A stretch of DNA of 64,000 nucleotides, taken from CAWBXL01 sp963837365. GTDB taxonomy: Bacteria; Acidobacteriota; Terriglobia; Terriglobales; Acidobacteriaceae. The position numbers were made by a program, and so were the translations under genes. Position 1 is the first letter of the stretch. Each line of letters opens with the position of its first letter. Positions 52,207 through 61,128 of the stretch are shown in pieces. The stretch lies in assembly GCA_963837365.1 (NCBI GenBank), contig CAWIMW010000005.1, forward strand, positions 1 to 64,000. Reading direction: 5' to 3'. The notes beneath the pieces were generated by a model, which worked only from the letters and a program-made list of their open reading frames with translations, had not been told where the DNA came from and searched no databases.

Positions 52207-55200
52207 ATGGCGTTTGGCTTCGGCTTTAACAAACAGAAGGTACTCAGCGCTGCGGAGAAGTTTGTCCAGCAGGGCAAGTTGCAGAACGCCATCTCGGAAT
52301 ACGAGAAAATCGTCAAGGCTGATTCCAAGGACCTTACGGTCATGAATACCGTGGGCGACCTTTATTCTCGCTTGGGCGAGAGCGACCGGGCCATCGAGTG
52401 CTTCAAGAGCGTTGGGGATGCTTACGCGCAGCAGGGATTCACGGTAAAAGCCATTGCGATGTACAAGAAGCTTTCCAAGCTGCGTCCTACGCTGGAAGGC
52501 TCGTTAAGACTTGCCGAACTATATACCCAGCAAGGGCTGTTTAACGACGCGCGCGCCCAGTATCTACAGGTGGCGGAAGAATTCCTGCGCGGCGGAGAGC
52601 TTGAGCAGGCAGTCCGTATTTTCCAGAAGACCCTGGAGATGGATCCGGACAACGTCAACATGCGGACCCGCCTGGCCGAGGTTTATATCCGGCTGGGAAA
52701 GAAGGCGGAAGCCTGGGACATTTTTGCTACTGCGGTCGAAAGTCTGCGCTCCCGCGGTGCGCTGACCGCTGCCGAAGAAATTTTACAGCGCATGCTGAAG
52801 CTGGACCCGAGCAACAGCCACGCGCTGCTGTTGCGTGGGCGGCTGGCTTTTGATGCCGGCGATTTCCCCACTGCGGTGAAGAACCTCGAACATGTTGCCG
52901 ACCTGGACAATCATGCCGAGGGCCTCAATGCCCTGTTGCAGGCATATTTACAGACGGGGCAGCTGACTGAGGCTGGAGGCATTGCCAACAAACTAGCGGC
53001 CGTGCACAACGATGTCGGCGGAATCAGCGCTTACGCAGACGCACTGATGGCTGCCGGGCAGTATGACAATGCCTTGCAAGTGTTTGCTACCAACTCCGAC
53101 CGCATGCTGGCCGGGGATTCGAGCAAGATGTTGGAGACCCTGCACAGTTTGATCGGGCATGTGCAAGGAAGCACGGCATCGCTTGAGATTTTGCTGGACC
53201 TCCTGCAAAAGGCGGGTGAGCAAACCCATCTGACCGAAATCTACGAACTGCTGGCACACGCTTACACCCAAGCAGAAGATTACGAGAAAGCGCGCGATTA
53301 CTACCTGAAGCTGACGCAATTGGAGCCGCATAACCACCTGCATGCGGACAACTACCAGCAGGTGGCCGGCAAGCTGGGCAGCCCGAGCACATCGCAAAGC
53401 CTGATTACCGCCGAAGAAGGCGCGGTGATGGTGGACGAACTGGAAGCGACCGCGCCGTTTATCGAACAGCGCTATTCCGATGAAGTTGCTTTGGCGGTGC
53501 GCGCCGCCATTACCGACGCTGAACTTTTCGCTTCCTACAACATGGCGGAAAAGGCCCTGGAGCCTTTAGTGGCAGCCCTGGCGAAAGCGCCGAAAGATTT
53601 GCGGTTGAATCAGCGGTTGGCCAGTTTGCATACCCGCGCGGGGCGGTTCGCGGAAGCTGCGGTTTGCTGCCATAACCTGGAAAATGTTTACCGTGAAGCC
53701 AACTATCCAGAGGAAGCCACGCGGTATGGTGAATTGGCGGCGCGATATGAAGAACGGGCGGGCACGGTTACCAGGCCCTATCAGGCTGTCTTTCTTGAGG
53801 ACCAGCAGCAGGCGTCGATCCCTGAGATTGAAGTCAAGGCGCCTGCCGCCAAGGTTGTTCCCGAAGTTAGAGTTGCTGCGGAGCCGGTGGCTGAGATGGA
53901 AGTGGCTCCTGCTGCTCCCGTGAAATCTGGTTTGGTTTGGCATGCTCCGGTGTCTGCGCCACCAGCTCCTCCTGCTGCTCAGTCGGTTGAGTTTGATGTG
54001 CAGGCGACAGAACCTGAGCCGGCCAAGGAGATTGATCTCTCCGACGAGTGGGAAGTTGAAGTTGTGGATGAGCCTGCTGCCGCGGCGGCTCCTGAAGAAC
54101 CGGTGGTCGAGGTCACTCCTGCGGTTGACAACACACACGCCATTGCAGAGGCGGTTGAAGAGATTCGGTTCTATCTTTCAAGTGGCATGGCGGACCAGGC
54201 CAGCGCTTCGGTTTTGAAGCTGGAGCAGTTGGGCGCTGATGAGGCCACGATCTCTGCGATTCGCCAGGAAATTGAGGCTGCTACAGCGGTTTCAGCCGCG
54301 CCTGAAGTGGAAGTGGTGGACCAGTTTGTTGTGGAGGAAGAGCCTCCTGCGGTAGAAGTGGCTCCGCCTCCGCCGCCTAAACCGGCTGCGCCGCCGAAGG
54401 TGGTTGCGCCTCCTGCACCGCCAGTGCCTCCTAGGGTTATTGCGCCGCCTGCACCCGTGGCGCCGCCTAAAGTTGCGGCTGCTCCAGTTGCGCCAGTGCC
54501 CCAAGTTGCTCCCCCTGTACAAGCGCCACCTGCCGCGCCTAAAGTTGCCGCCGCTCCACTTAAACCGCCGGCGCCGCCTGTTCGGCCGACCGTTGCGGCT
54601 GCGGCAGCAAGCGGTTTGTTGGGTAATCTGGTATCCGACCTTGAGTCTTCGTTGGGCGATGATTTCCTGAATGATGCAGGGCCTGTGCCGCCTGCTCCCA
54701 AAGCTCCGCCGGTGGCGGTGCCGCAAGCGCCGGTTGCACCACCGGTGGCCAAAGCTCCGGAGTTGGGTGCGATGGTTGCGGATCTGGAAAGCTCGTTGCC
54801 GCGTGAGATTGGTATTGCAGCCAGTGCTGCCGCTACACCTGCACCTATGCCGGTGGCTGCTCCTATGGCTCCGCCAGTTCCGCTGGCACATGTTCCTGCT
54901 GCGGCCCCGGCTGCGCCGTTTGATCCTGCGGCTGTGGATTTGAGCGGCATGTTCAGCGATTTACGCAATGAACTGGAAGACGACGCGGCTAAGGCGGAAG
55001 AAGATCCGGAGACGCATTACAACCTTGGGGTTGCTTTCCGCGAAATGGGGCTTCTGGATGAAGCGATCGGCGAATTGCAGAAAGTTTGTCAGTCTGTGGA
55101 ACGCGGTCATGCTTTCCCGCACCTGATGCAGACTTATACCTGGCTGGCGCAGTGCTTCCTGGATAAGGGTGTGCCGGAAGCGGCAATCCGCTGGTATCAG

Positions 55201-55380
55201 CAGGCTCTGAAGATCCCCAACCTTGAAGGTGAGTCTACAACCGCGCTGCACTACGAACTTGGTTCGGCTTTTGAATTGGCACAGAACCGGACTGAGGCAT
55301 TGAATCATTTTCTCCAGGTTTACGGCAGTAATATTGACTACCGTGATGTTGCCGAGCGCATTAAGGCCCTCAGGTCGTAA
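52207..55380 (+). CDS. large TPR protein with Pro/Ala-rich linker
   Basis: A 1057-residue cytoplasmic protein. Residues 1-395 and 430-530 hold at least ten TPR-like repeats (e.g. YEKIVKADSKDLTVMNTVGD; GLFNDARAQYLQVAEEFLRG). Residues about 555-930 form a long Ala/Pro/Val-rich linker (PKVVAPPAPPVPPRVIAPP) broken by short helical islands (LLGNLVSDLESSLGDDFL), and 960-1057 return to TPRs. There is no signal peptide. It looks like a scaffold for multiprotein assembly, as in gliding or pilus-related TPR proteins, but the partner is unknown. Confidence 0.8.
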   Translation: MAFGFGFNKQKVLSAAEKFVQQGKLQNAISEYEKIVKADSKDLTVMNTVGDLYSRLGESDRAIECFKSVGDAYAQQGFTVKAIAMYKKLSKLRPTLEGSLRLAELYTQQGLFNDARAQYLQVAEEFLRGGELEQAVRIFQKTLEMDPDNVNMRTRLAEVYIRLGKKAEAWDIFATAVESLRSRGALTAAEEILQRMLKLDPSNSHALLLRGRLAFDAGDFPTAVKNLEHVADLDNHAEGLNALLQAYLQTGQLTEAGGIANKLAAVHNDVGGISAYADALMAAGQYDNALQVFATNSDRMLAGDSSKMLETLHSLIGHVQGSTASLEILLDLLQKAGEQTHLTEIYELLAHAYTQAEDYEKARDYYLKLTQLEPHNHLHADNYQQVAGKLGSPSTSQSLITAEEGAVMVDELEATAPFIEQRYSDEVALAVRAAITDAELFASYNMAEKALEPLVAALAKAPKDLRLNQRLASLHTRAGRFAEAAVCCHNLENVYREANYPEEATRYGELAARYEERAGTVTRPYQAVFLEDQQQASIPEIEVKAPAAKVVPEVRVAAEPVAEMEVAPAAPVKSGLVWHAPVSAPPAPPAAQSVEFDVQATEPEPAKEIDLSDEWEVEVVDEPAAAAAPEEPVVEVTPAVDNTHAIAEAVEEIRFYLSSGMADQASASVLKLEQLGADEATISAIRQEIEAATAVSAAPEVEVVDQFVVEEEPPAVEVAPPPPPKPAAPPKVVAPPAPPVPPRVIAPPAPVAPPKVAAAPVAPVPQVAPPVQAPPAAPKVAAAPLKPPAPPVRPTVAAAAASGLLGNLVSDLESSLGDDFLNDAGPVPPAPKAPPVAVPQAPVAPPVAKAPELGAMVADLESSLPREIGIAASAAATPAPMPVAAPMAPPVPLAHVPAAAPAAPFDPAAVDLSGMFSDLRNELEDDAAKAEEDPETHYNLGVAFREMGLLDEAIGELQKVCQSVERGHAFPHLMQTYTWLAQCFLDKGVPEAAIRWYQQALKIPNLEGESTTALHYELGSAFELAQNRTEALNHFLQVYGSNIDYRDVAERIKALRS

Positions 55381-55438
55381 AATGACCGGATGCGCCTTAA
55401 CCTGAAAATTGTCCGGATAGGTCTGCTGCAATCGGGAG

Positions 55439-55780
55439 ATGGCTTTGACTGGTGACCCTACGTTTTCTCCTGAAGTTTCAAGCCCAGAAAGCCCCGAAAA
55501 TTCTCGCGACACTTTGCGCACTGGGATGGACCTGTGGTTGCACCGGACCGCTGTTCTCATTTTTGTCCTACTTTGTGCGGGAAGTGGAGTAACGCTGGCC
55601 ATTCTGCCCTGGAGCCTGCAATGGTCGGACAACTACTTGTTACTGCGGTTTCCGAGCTTGCAGCCGGTTGTCACCAATGGATTTGTGCGGGGTGTCTGTA
55701 CAGGACTGGGGTTGCTTGATCTGTGGATTGGTTTTGCTGAGGCTGTACATTACCATGAGGAAAAACCACCTCGGAAGTAA
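55439..55780 (+). CDS. two-helix membrane protein, hypothetical
   Basis: A 113-residue protein. A Ser/Pro-rich start is followed by two membrane helices (TAVLIFVLLCAGSGVTLAIL; GVCTGLGLLDLWIGFAEAV) and a short basic tail. The start is uncertain, since the ribosome-binding-like GGGAG abuts the ATG; ATG 55526 is an alternative. It sits between the TPR scaffold and the LOG-family gene. Confidence 0.6.
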   Translation: MALTGDPTFSPEVSSPESPENSRDTLRTGMDLWLHRTAVLIFVLLCAGSGVTLAILPWSLQWSDNYLLLRFPSLQPVVTNGFVRGVCTGLGLLDLWIGFAEAVHYHEEKPPRK

Positions 55781-55838
55781 CCGCAACTTGTAATGGATTG
55801 CGCATTGGGACTCCGCCCATAGAAAGACACTGCTCATC

Positions 55839-56708
55839 ATGGATAGCAAGCTAAAAAGCGCTCCGCTGGCGTATGAGAACGACGGTTTCTTGAATAGTCC
55901 GGATGGGCGGTTCCTCCGCATTCTTTCGGAATATGCGGAGCCGCTCACCCGCTTTCGGCGCGAGCAGATCCAGGACACGGTGGTGTTTTTTGGATCAGCG
56001 CGGTTCAGTAGTCAGGCGGCAGCTCAAGAAGACCTCAGCAAAGTACAGCGGGATGCGAGAGTCTCGAAGGGCAAACGGGACTCGCAGAACAAGAAAGCCC
56101 TGGCCGCGGTAGATATGGCACGCTATTACGAGGATGCGCGGAAGTTGGCCAACATGCTGACCAAGTGGGCGATGGAGATCCCGCCCCGGCGGCGGCGGTT
56201 TGTAGTGACTACCGGTGGCGGGCCGGGCATCATGGAAGCCGCCAATCTGGGGGCGCATGAGGCGGGCGGGAAAACGATCGGGCTGAATATCAATTTGCCG
56301 TTTGAGCAGTACCCCAATCCTTATATAACCCCTTCACTAAATTTTGAGTTTCATTATTTCTTCATGCGTAAGTTTTGGTTTGCCTATCTGGCGAAGGCGC
56401 TGGTGATTTTTCCTGGCGGGTTCGGAACTTTGGATGAGCTGTTTGAGATTTTGACTTTGGCGCAGACCCAGAAGCTGGCCAAGAAAATTCTGGTTGTGAT
56501 TTACGGCAAGGAATACTGGAGCAAAGTCCTGAATCTGCAAGTGATGGCGGATACCGGGGCTATTTCTCCGGAGGACCTGGATTTGTTTCAGTTTGTGGAT
56601 ACGCCCGAGGAGGGGTTTCGCGTTTTGCGCGACGGGCTTACCAAATACCATCTGACCCCACAGCCAACCAAGGCTGGAGCACCGGAGATTGCCAAAACGA
56701 ACCCTTGA
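55839..56708 (+). CDS. LOG-family (TIGR00730-like) Rossmann protein
   Basis: A 289-residue protein of the lysine-decarboxylase-like/LOG family. The phosphate-binding motif TTGGGPGIMEAANLGAHEAG and the signature FPGGFGTLDELFEILTLAQT are intact. Members hydrolyse nucleotide-5'-monophosphates to release a base (cytokinin-type activation) or act in nucleotide salvage. An N-terminal extension of about 90 residues is longer than the minimal family. Residues FHYFFMRKFWFAY are typical. Confidence 0.88.
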   Translation: MDSKLKSAPLAYENDGFLNSPDGRFLRILSEYAEPLTRFRREQIQDTVVFFGSARFSSQAAAQEDLSKVQRDARVSKGKRDSQNKKALAAVDMARYYEDARKLANMLTKWAMEIPPRRRRFVVTTGGGPGIMEAANLGAHEAGGKTIGLNINLPFEQYPNPYITPSLNFEFHYFFMRKFWFAYLAKALVIFPGGFGTLDELFEILTLAQTQKLAKKILVVIYGKEYWSKVLNLQVMADTGAISPEDLDLFQFVDTPEEGFRVLRDGLTKYHLTPQPTKAGAPEIAKTNP

Positions 56709-56774
56709 TTTCCTCGTGGGTCTTTCGTCGCTGCTCTTTGGGATTCAAGGTAGTATTTTGCTGAGGGCCCTCGC

Positions 56775-57404
56775 CTGTTTCTCTACTACATAACCGACCG
56801 CAAGCAATTTCCCGGAGATGAAGCGGCACGCCGATGCGCGCTCTTGGCAAAGATCGTTGAGGCCGCGCAATGCGAAGTGGATTTTATTCAATTGCGAGAG
56901 AAGGACCTTGCAGTCCGCGATTTGGAAATCCTGGCATGTGAAGCGGCACGGGCTGTTCATGGAGTGGGCAGCAGAACTCGTCTGCTAATTAACTCCCGAA
57001 CTGATGTTGCCGTTGCTTCCCAGGCGGATGGCATTCACCTGCGATCAGAAGATATTTCTCCCGAGGAAGTGCACGCAATTTGTAAAGCTGCCCGGGGAAA
57101 ATTGCCGAAACCTCTGATAGGGCTTTCTTGTCACAATGTAAAAGATGTGGCGCGCGCCGCATCGAGTGCAGCTACATTCGCGGTGTTCGCGCCGGTTTTC
57201 GAAAAATCAGGAGGTAGTCCCGCTGGCCTGGAAACGCTTGCACGGGCCTGTTTACAGAAAATCCCTGTGCTCGCGTTAGGTGGCATCACGACAGGAAACT
57301 TCGAGGCATGTTTGCTGGCTGGGGCCGCTGGAATTTCCGGAATCCGCTTGTTTCAGGAAAATGATCTTCGTCACACGGTTGCAAGATTGCGGAAACCCCG
57401 CTAA
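56775..57404 (+). CDS. thiE: thiamine phosphate synthase
   Basis: A TIM-barrel enzyme joining the thiazole and pyrimidine halves of thiamine. The frame begins LFLYYITDRKQFPGDEAARR (strand 1 of ThiE) with no ATG or GTG; a CTG at 56775 or a sequence error before it is likely, since starting at TTG 56844 would drop the first strand. Further blocks: VDFIQLREKDLAVRDL, LLINSRTDVAVASQADGIHL, SCHNVKDVARAAS and PVLALGGITTGNF. Its stop overlaps the next ATG (TAATG). Confidence 0.88.
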   Translation: MFLYYITDRKQFPGDEAARRCALLAKIVEAAQCEVDFIQLREKDLAVRDLEILACEAARAVHGVGSRTRLLINSRTDVAVASQADGIHLRSEDISPEEVHAICKAARGKLPKPLIGLSCHNVKDVARAASSAATFAVFAPVFEKSGGSPAGLETLARACLQKIPVLALGGITTGNFEACLLAGAAGISGIRLFQENDLRHTVARLRKPR

Positions 57405-58120
57405 TGACGGAATCCCTCAAACATGCGAGAAAGCCGGCTCTGATCACAATACCTGTGGGCCGGTATCTTATGGGGTCTGAAACCGGGCAGGACAATGAGC
57501 GTCCGGTGCATTCTGTCTGGGTGGATTCGTTTGAGCTTGCGGCTTGCCAGGTCACGAATGCAGAATATGCTGTATTTCTGGCGGCGACCTCAACTTCACC
57601 TCCTTCTTGTTGGAATGACCCAAACTTCAATCATCCTGAGCAGCCGGTGGTGGCCGTGTCCTGGTTTGACGCGACGAAGTATTGCGAGTGGTTGAGGGCT
57701 GAGTCGGGCAAGCGGTATCGATTACCGTTTGAGGCGGAATGGGAGTGGGCGGCCCGGGGTGGGATTGAGGGCAAACTATTCCCTTGGGGCGATGATCCAC
57801 CGCAATTGCTTCCAGACTACGCAGCGCGGTGGAAGACTGGGCCTGAGCCTGTGGGGCGATATGCCGCCAATGGGTTTGGGCTGTTTGATATTTGCGAGAA
57901 TGTGCATGAGTGGTGCGAGGATTGGTTTAGGCCCGATTATTATTCAGTTTCGCCGGAGAGAAACCCTCGCGGGCCGGATCGCGGGCAGCGGCGCGCTTCG
58001 CGGGGAGGGTCTTGGAGACATCATATTAAGGTGAGCCGGTGTGCAGCGCGGTCTAGCATTCCACCGGAGTTTCAGTATGCGGATTATGGGTTTCGCGTGG
58101 CTTGTGATCCGCTAGTTTGA
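57404..58120 (+). CDS. SUMF1/FGE-sulfatase-type protein
   Basis: A 238-residue protein with the formylglycine-generating-enzyme fold: IPVGRYLMGSETGQDNERPV, FELAACQVTNAEYAVFL, AVSWFDATKYCEWLRAESGK, RLPFEAEWEWAARGG, GLFDICENVHEWCEDWF and RASRGGSWRH near the C-terminus. Family members oxidise Cys in sulfatases or form C-S bonds (EgtB, OvoA). No sulfatase or ergothioneine gene is nearby. ATG 57404 overlaps the thiE stop by one base. Confidence 0.88.
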   Translation: MTESLKHARKPALITIPVGRYLMGSETGQDNERPVHSVWVDSFELAACQVTNAEYAVFLAATSTSPPSCWNDPNFNHPEQPVVAVSWFDATKYCEWLRAESGKRYRLPFEAEWEWAARGGIEGKLFPWGDDPPQLLPDYAARWKTGPEPVGRYAANGFGLFDICENVHEWCEDWFRPDYYSVSPERNPRGPDRGQRRASRGGSWRHHIKVSRCAARSSIPPEFQYADYGFRVACDPLV

Positions 58121-58204
58121 GCGCCGGGGTTCCACTGGCAAAGGCCCGAGGTGAGGACCTGATTCGTAGCACCGAAAGTGCTGCCCCCTTTGCCGCGCTT
58201 CCAC

Positions 58205-59155
58205 TTATCTGAACGTTTGTTCCTCGAGCTCCATGTTTTGGATTGCTGTGCGCAGTTTGGTGATCGCGAGTGAGTGAATTTGCGATACCCGGGATTCCGC
58301 CAAGTCCATAAGCGCAGCAATTTCGCGCATGGTTAGTTCTTCCCGGTAATAAAGGGAAATAACCAACTGCTCTTTTTCAGAAAGTGTTTGGACTGCCTGG
58401 GCCAGATATTGGCTGCGCTCAGAACGCAGGCAAATCTCAAAGGGATTTTCGTTCTTATCTGCGGGAGCATTCTCGATCAAGTCCTGAGTTTCGGAATCGT
58501 CGAAGCGTGAGCGGACCACTTGGCCTGCCAGGTGAAGTCCGTCGAGGCGGCGCAGGAGTTTCTGGAGTGCGGGAACCTCCATTTTCAGATCGACGGCGAT
58601 TTCTTCTTCCGTGGGCTGGCGTTTCAGTTTATTGGTTAACTTGGAAATGCTTTCCGCTACCCCGCGGCCTTTTCTGCGTAGTGGGCGTGACCCCCAATCC
58701 AAAGCGCGCAAGCTGTCTAAAATCGCGCCGCGGATGCGGAATGATGCGAATGATCTTAACGACGTGTTCCTTTTGGGGTTGTATTTGTGGACGGCATCGA
58801 TCAACCCGAGCACGCCGGCATGCACCAAATCCTCCAAGGGCACATGTTGCGGCAGGCGTTCGTGGATCCGCCGGGCAACAAAATAAACCTGGGAGAGCGT
58901 GGCGAGAATAAGCTGGTTGCGCGGTCCGGTTTCCGGCAACACTTCTGTGCCACTGGATTGCCATTCTTGTGTGTTTAGACCAGGCAGGACGAAGTCATCG
59001 GATTCTATCGGCTCCGCCACGTGCTCACCGTGGGTGGTTCCCGGCGAGCCCCAACCGCCGGAATGCCCGCTTGAGGGTAGATTGCTGCGAACATCAGGGG
59101 TGGTGGTCCGACGTCCCGCGCCTTCACAGGCGGATAGCGCCGCTGCCGTGCTCAT
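58205..59155 (-). CDS. FliA/WhiG-type sigma-28 factor
   Basis: A 316-residue sigma factor with an unusual 80-residue Ser/Gly/Thr-rich N-terminal extension. Region 2 is PLEDLVHAGVLGLIDAVHKY with FRIRGAILDSLR. Region 3 is LTNKLKRQPTEEEIAVDLKM. Region 4 is LSEKEQLVISLYYREELTMR, then EIAALMDLAESRVSQIHS. No flagellar genes are in the window. It is the last gene of a three-gene operon after the receiver and kinase-like genes (26 bp gap), so the pair may control its level or activity. Confidence 0.88.
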   Translation of the reverse strand: MSTAAALSACEGAGRRTTTPDVRSNLPSSGHSGGWGSPGTTHGEHVAEPIESDDFVLPGLNTQEWQSSGTEVLPETGPRNQLILATLSQVYFVARRIHERLPQHVPLEDLVHAGVLGLIDAVHKYNPKRNTSLRSFASFRIRGAILDSLRALDWGSRPLRRKGRGVAESISKLTNKLKRQPTEEEIAVDLKMEVPALQKLLRRLDGLHLAGQVVRSRFDDSETQDLIENAPADKNENPFEICLRSERSQYLAQAVQTLSEKEQLVISLYYREELTMREIAALMDLAESRVSQIHSLAITKLRTAIQNMELEEQTFR

Positions 59156-59181
59156 GGTTGATTTGCTTCTTTCGTGAAGAT

Positions 59182-59922
59182 TTAGTGAGGACCAGCCGCG
59201 AACTGAGCAGGAGTGGTCCTTTCAAATCTGTCCTTGTCCGCCGCGTGTTGCCTGGTTTGCCGGCGAATGGGAAAATCAGCAATGATGAGGAGAGGGCTGT
59301 TGATTACACGAAATTCCGCGCCCGCGCTGGTGGCAATGGCTTCGGCCAGGGCCAGAGCGCGCGTAGGCAAGCTTTCATCGGATTCTTTCGGAGTGGCCTG
59401 TGCCGTACGCTGCGGCGTTTGGAAAATACGAAGCCGCACATTTCCAGCGTGGGCCTGAAGTCCGATATGTACGATGTCGCCGGGTTGAGACCGATGTTGC
59501 ATCGCCTGAAGAATGTAAAAGAACAACTGGTGCAGGCGGCCTTGGGAGAATTGGATTTCGCGCTCGCGTCCGCGTCCGGAGTGATCGATCGCCAGCTTGA
59601 CTTGAGCGCGGGCCAGGATCGGCGACAGATCTGCAATCACACCGTGAAGCACGTCACTGAGCACGATGCTGGTTACGTCGGTTGCCGGCTGTTGATAACG
59701 CGTAAGCTGCGATGTAAAACGCAGCGTTTCCCCTGCCCGGCTTAATTGATGCAAAACATTTTCCGCAACTTCGCGAAATGCTTCGCCGGTAGTTTCCCGA
59801 AGCAACGCAAGTTCCAGCGATGCCTGGATAATGGACAGGGGTTGCGCCATTTGATGCAGACTGTCCGACAGGGCCTTTTGAAAGTTTTCTTGTACCGGCG
59901 AATTGCGCGAACGATTACGCAT
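59182..59922 (-). CDS. histidine kinase-like protein without recognisable ATP-binding boxes
   Basis: A 246-residue soluble protein with no sensor domain or membrane helix. The H-box-like stretch SLHQMAQPLSIIQASLELAL (His23, Pro28) resembles kinase dimerisation helices. The rest has the shape of an HATPase domain, but the N-box reads LFFYILQAMQH where Asn is expected, and the G-boxes are not seen. It may be a phosphotransfer or adaptor protein rather than a kinase. It lies 13 bp after the response regulator and 26 bp before the sigma factor. Confidence 0.7.
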   Translation of the reverse strand: MRNRSRNSPVQENFQKALSDSLHQMAQPLSIIQASLELALLRETTGEAFREVAENVLHQLSRAGETLRFTSQLTRYQQPATDVTSIVLSDVLHGVIADLSPILARAQVKLAIDHSGRGREREIQFSQGRLHQLFFYILQAMQHRSQPGDIVHIGLQAHAGNVRLRIFQTPQRTAQATPKESDESLPTRALALAEAIATSAGAEFRVINSPLLIIADFPIRRQTRQHAADKDRFERTTPAQFAAGPH

Positions 59923-59935
59923 GGCCCTTGCCCCC

Positions 59936-60646
59936 TCAGTTCCCTGACAAAACGTATCCCACTCCTCGAATGGTGCGTATCAGGCGGACCGGGTATTCAG
60001 GGCCGTCGACTTTGTCACGAATGTATTTCACATACACGTCTACAAGATTGGTGGATGGATCCAGGGGCGCACTCCAAACGTGCTCCATAATCATGGCACG
60101 GGTCACGGTTTGACCTGCATTGCGCATCAGGTATTCAAGCAGTGCGAATTCTTTGCCGGACAAACTGATGCGTTTGCCCGCGCGTTCTACCCGGTAGTCG
60201 CGATTGTCGAGCATTAGATCGGCCACTTGCAGAGGAGTGCCGGGCAGATGGGGATGGCGGCGGAGGAGAGCGCGTACGCGTGCCATTAACTCGGGGAAGG
60301 CGAACGGCTTTAGCAGGCAGTCGTCGGCGCCGCTGTCAAGGGAGAGGACTCGGTCTTCCACATGAGTGCGGCCAGTCAAGACCAGGATCGGCAACTGCGG
60401 TTGTTTTGGGCGAACCTGTTTTAGGACGGAGACTCCATCCAGCTTAGGCAAGTTCAGTTCGAGGATCAACAGATGGTATTTGTCGCTGTTGATCTTTTGC
60501 GAGGCGGCCTCTCCATCCTCAACCAATTGAACGTTGTAAGCTTCAGATTCTAGTTGGCGCCGCAAGAAGTTGGCGAGCGGCACATCATCTTCCGCGACCA
60601 GTACGTGCGGATTCGAGGTCATAGGCCGCTGCATTTCAGTGGTCAT
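59936..60646 (-). CDS. OmpR-family response regulator with Glu in place of phospho-acceptor Asp
   Basis: A 236-residue protein. The receiver has the acidic pair EDD (19-21), the switch Thr in ILVLTGR and the Lys in LLKPFAFPEL. The acceptor position is Glu63 (HLLILELNLPKLDG) instead of Asp. The C-terminal winged helix (ISLSGKEFALLEYLMRNAGQ; VDVYVKYIRDKVDG; LIRTIRGVGYVLSG) is intact. It is the first gene of the operon, before the kinase-like and sigma genes. Asp-to-Glu changes often mimic phosphorylation, so it may be constitutively active; this is inference. Confidence 0.88.
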   Translation of the reverse strand: MTTEMQRPMTSNPHVLVAEDDVPLANFLRRQLESEAYNVQLVEDGEAASQKINSDKYHLLILELNLPKLDGVSVLKQVRPKQPQLPILVLTGRTHVEDRVLSLDSGADDCLLKPFAFPELMARVRALLRRHPHLPGTPLQVADLMLDNRDYRVERAGKRISLSGKEFALLEYLMRNAGQTVTRAMIMEHVWSAPLDPSTNLVDVYVKYIRDKVDGPEYPVRLIRTIRGVGYVLSGN

Positions 60647-61128
60647 GGGTTATCTTTTCTGGTTCCATCCCATTGGTGATTCCCCCGGGCAGAACCTGCA
60701 TTTCCCAGCAAGTTCCAAAATGTGGCCAGGTCCTGATGAATCCATTGCAATGTGCCGATATAGTTTCGCGGCTCATCATTCGGAACCTGTTTGGTGTCCG
60801 TTCTCTTCTCGTTACGGAAGTCGAGAAGTAAGTTCGCTCTGAGGGAGACCGCAGAGACAAGTGCAATTGCCGTACCAAAATGGTTTCTAGCAAATTGCAG
60901 CAAAATTGCAGTTTTGCTCGGTGAAAGAGTGTGACGTTGTACAGATTTCGGATTACGTTGTCCAAATTAGGGACGGATATCTGTCTGAAACTTGGAATAA
61001 GTCAGTCCAAAGCTTGAGGTCAGATTTTCGTCCCGGACAAACCACTCAAACGAATGAAGGACTGAGGCCATGATTCAGTATCGAGAGTTTGGAATGCAAC
61101 TTGCTTTATTTTTATTCGAGAGATTTTT
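60647..61128. other. 480-bp divergent spacer, no gene recognised
   Basis: Promoter region for the regulator operon (minus) and the receiver-PilZ gene (plus). No convincing small frame, terminator or operator was found by eye; it is moderately AT-rich in 60880-61130. Confidence 0.4.

Noticed and set aside
51765..52343. 192-codon minus-strand frame
   Set aside because: Overlaps the start of the TPR gene antisense and the ExbD-like fragment in another frame; no family features.
54360..54960. Long antisense frames under the Pro/Ala-rich linker
   Set aside because: They reflect the GC-rich repetitive codons of the linker on the other strand.
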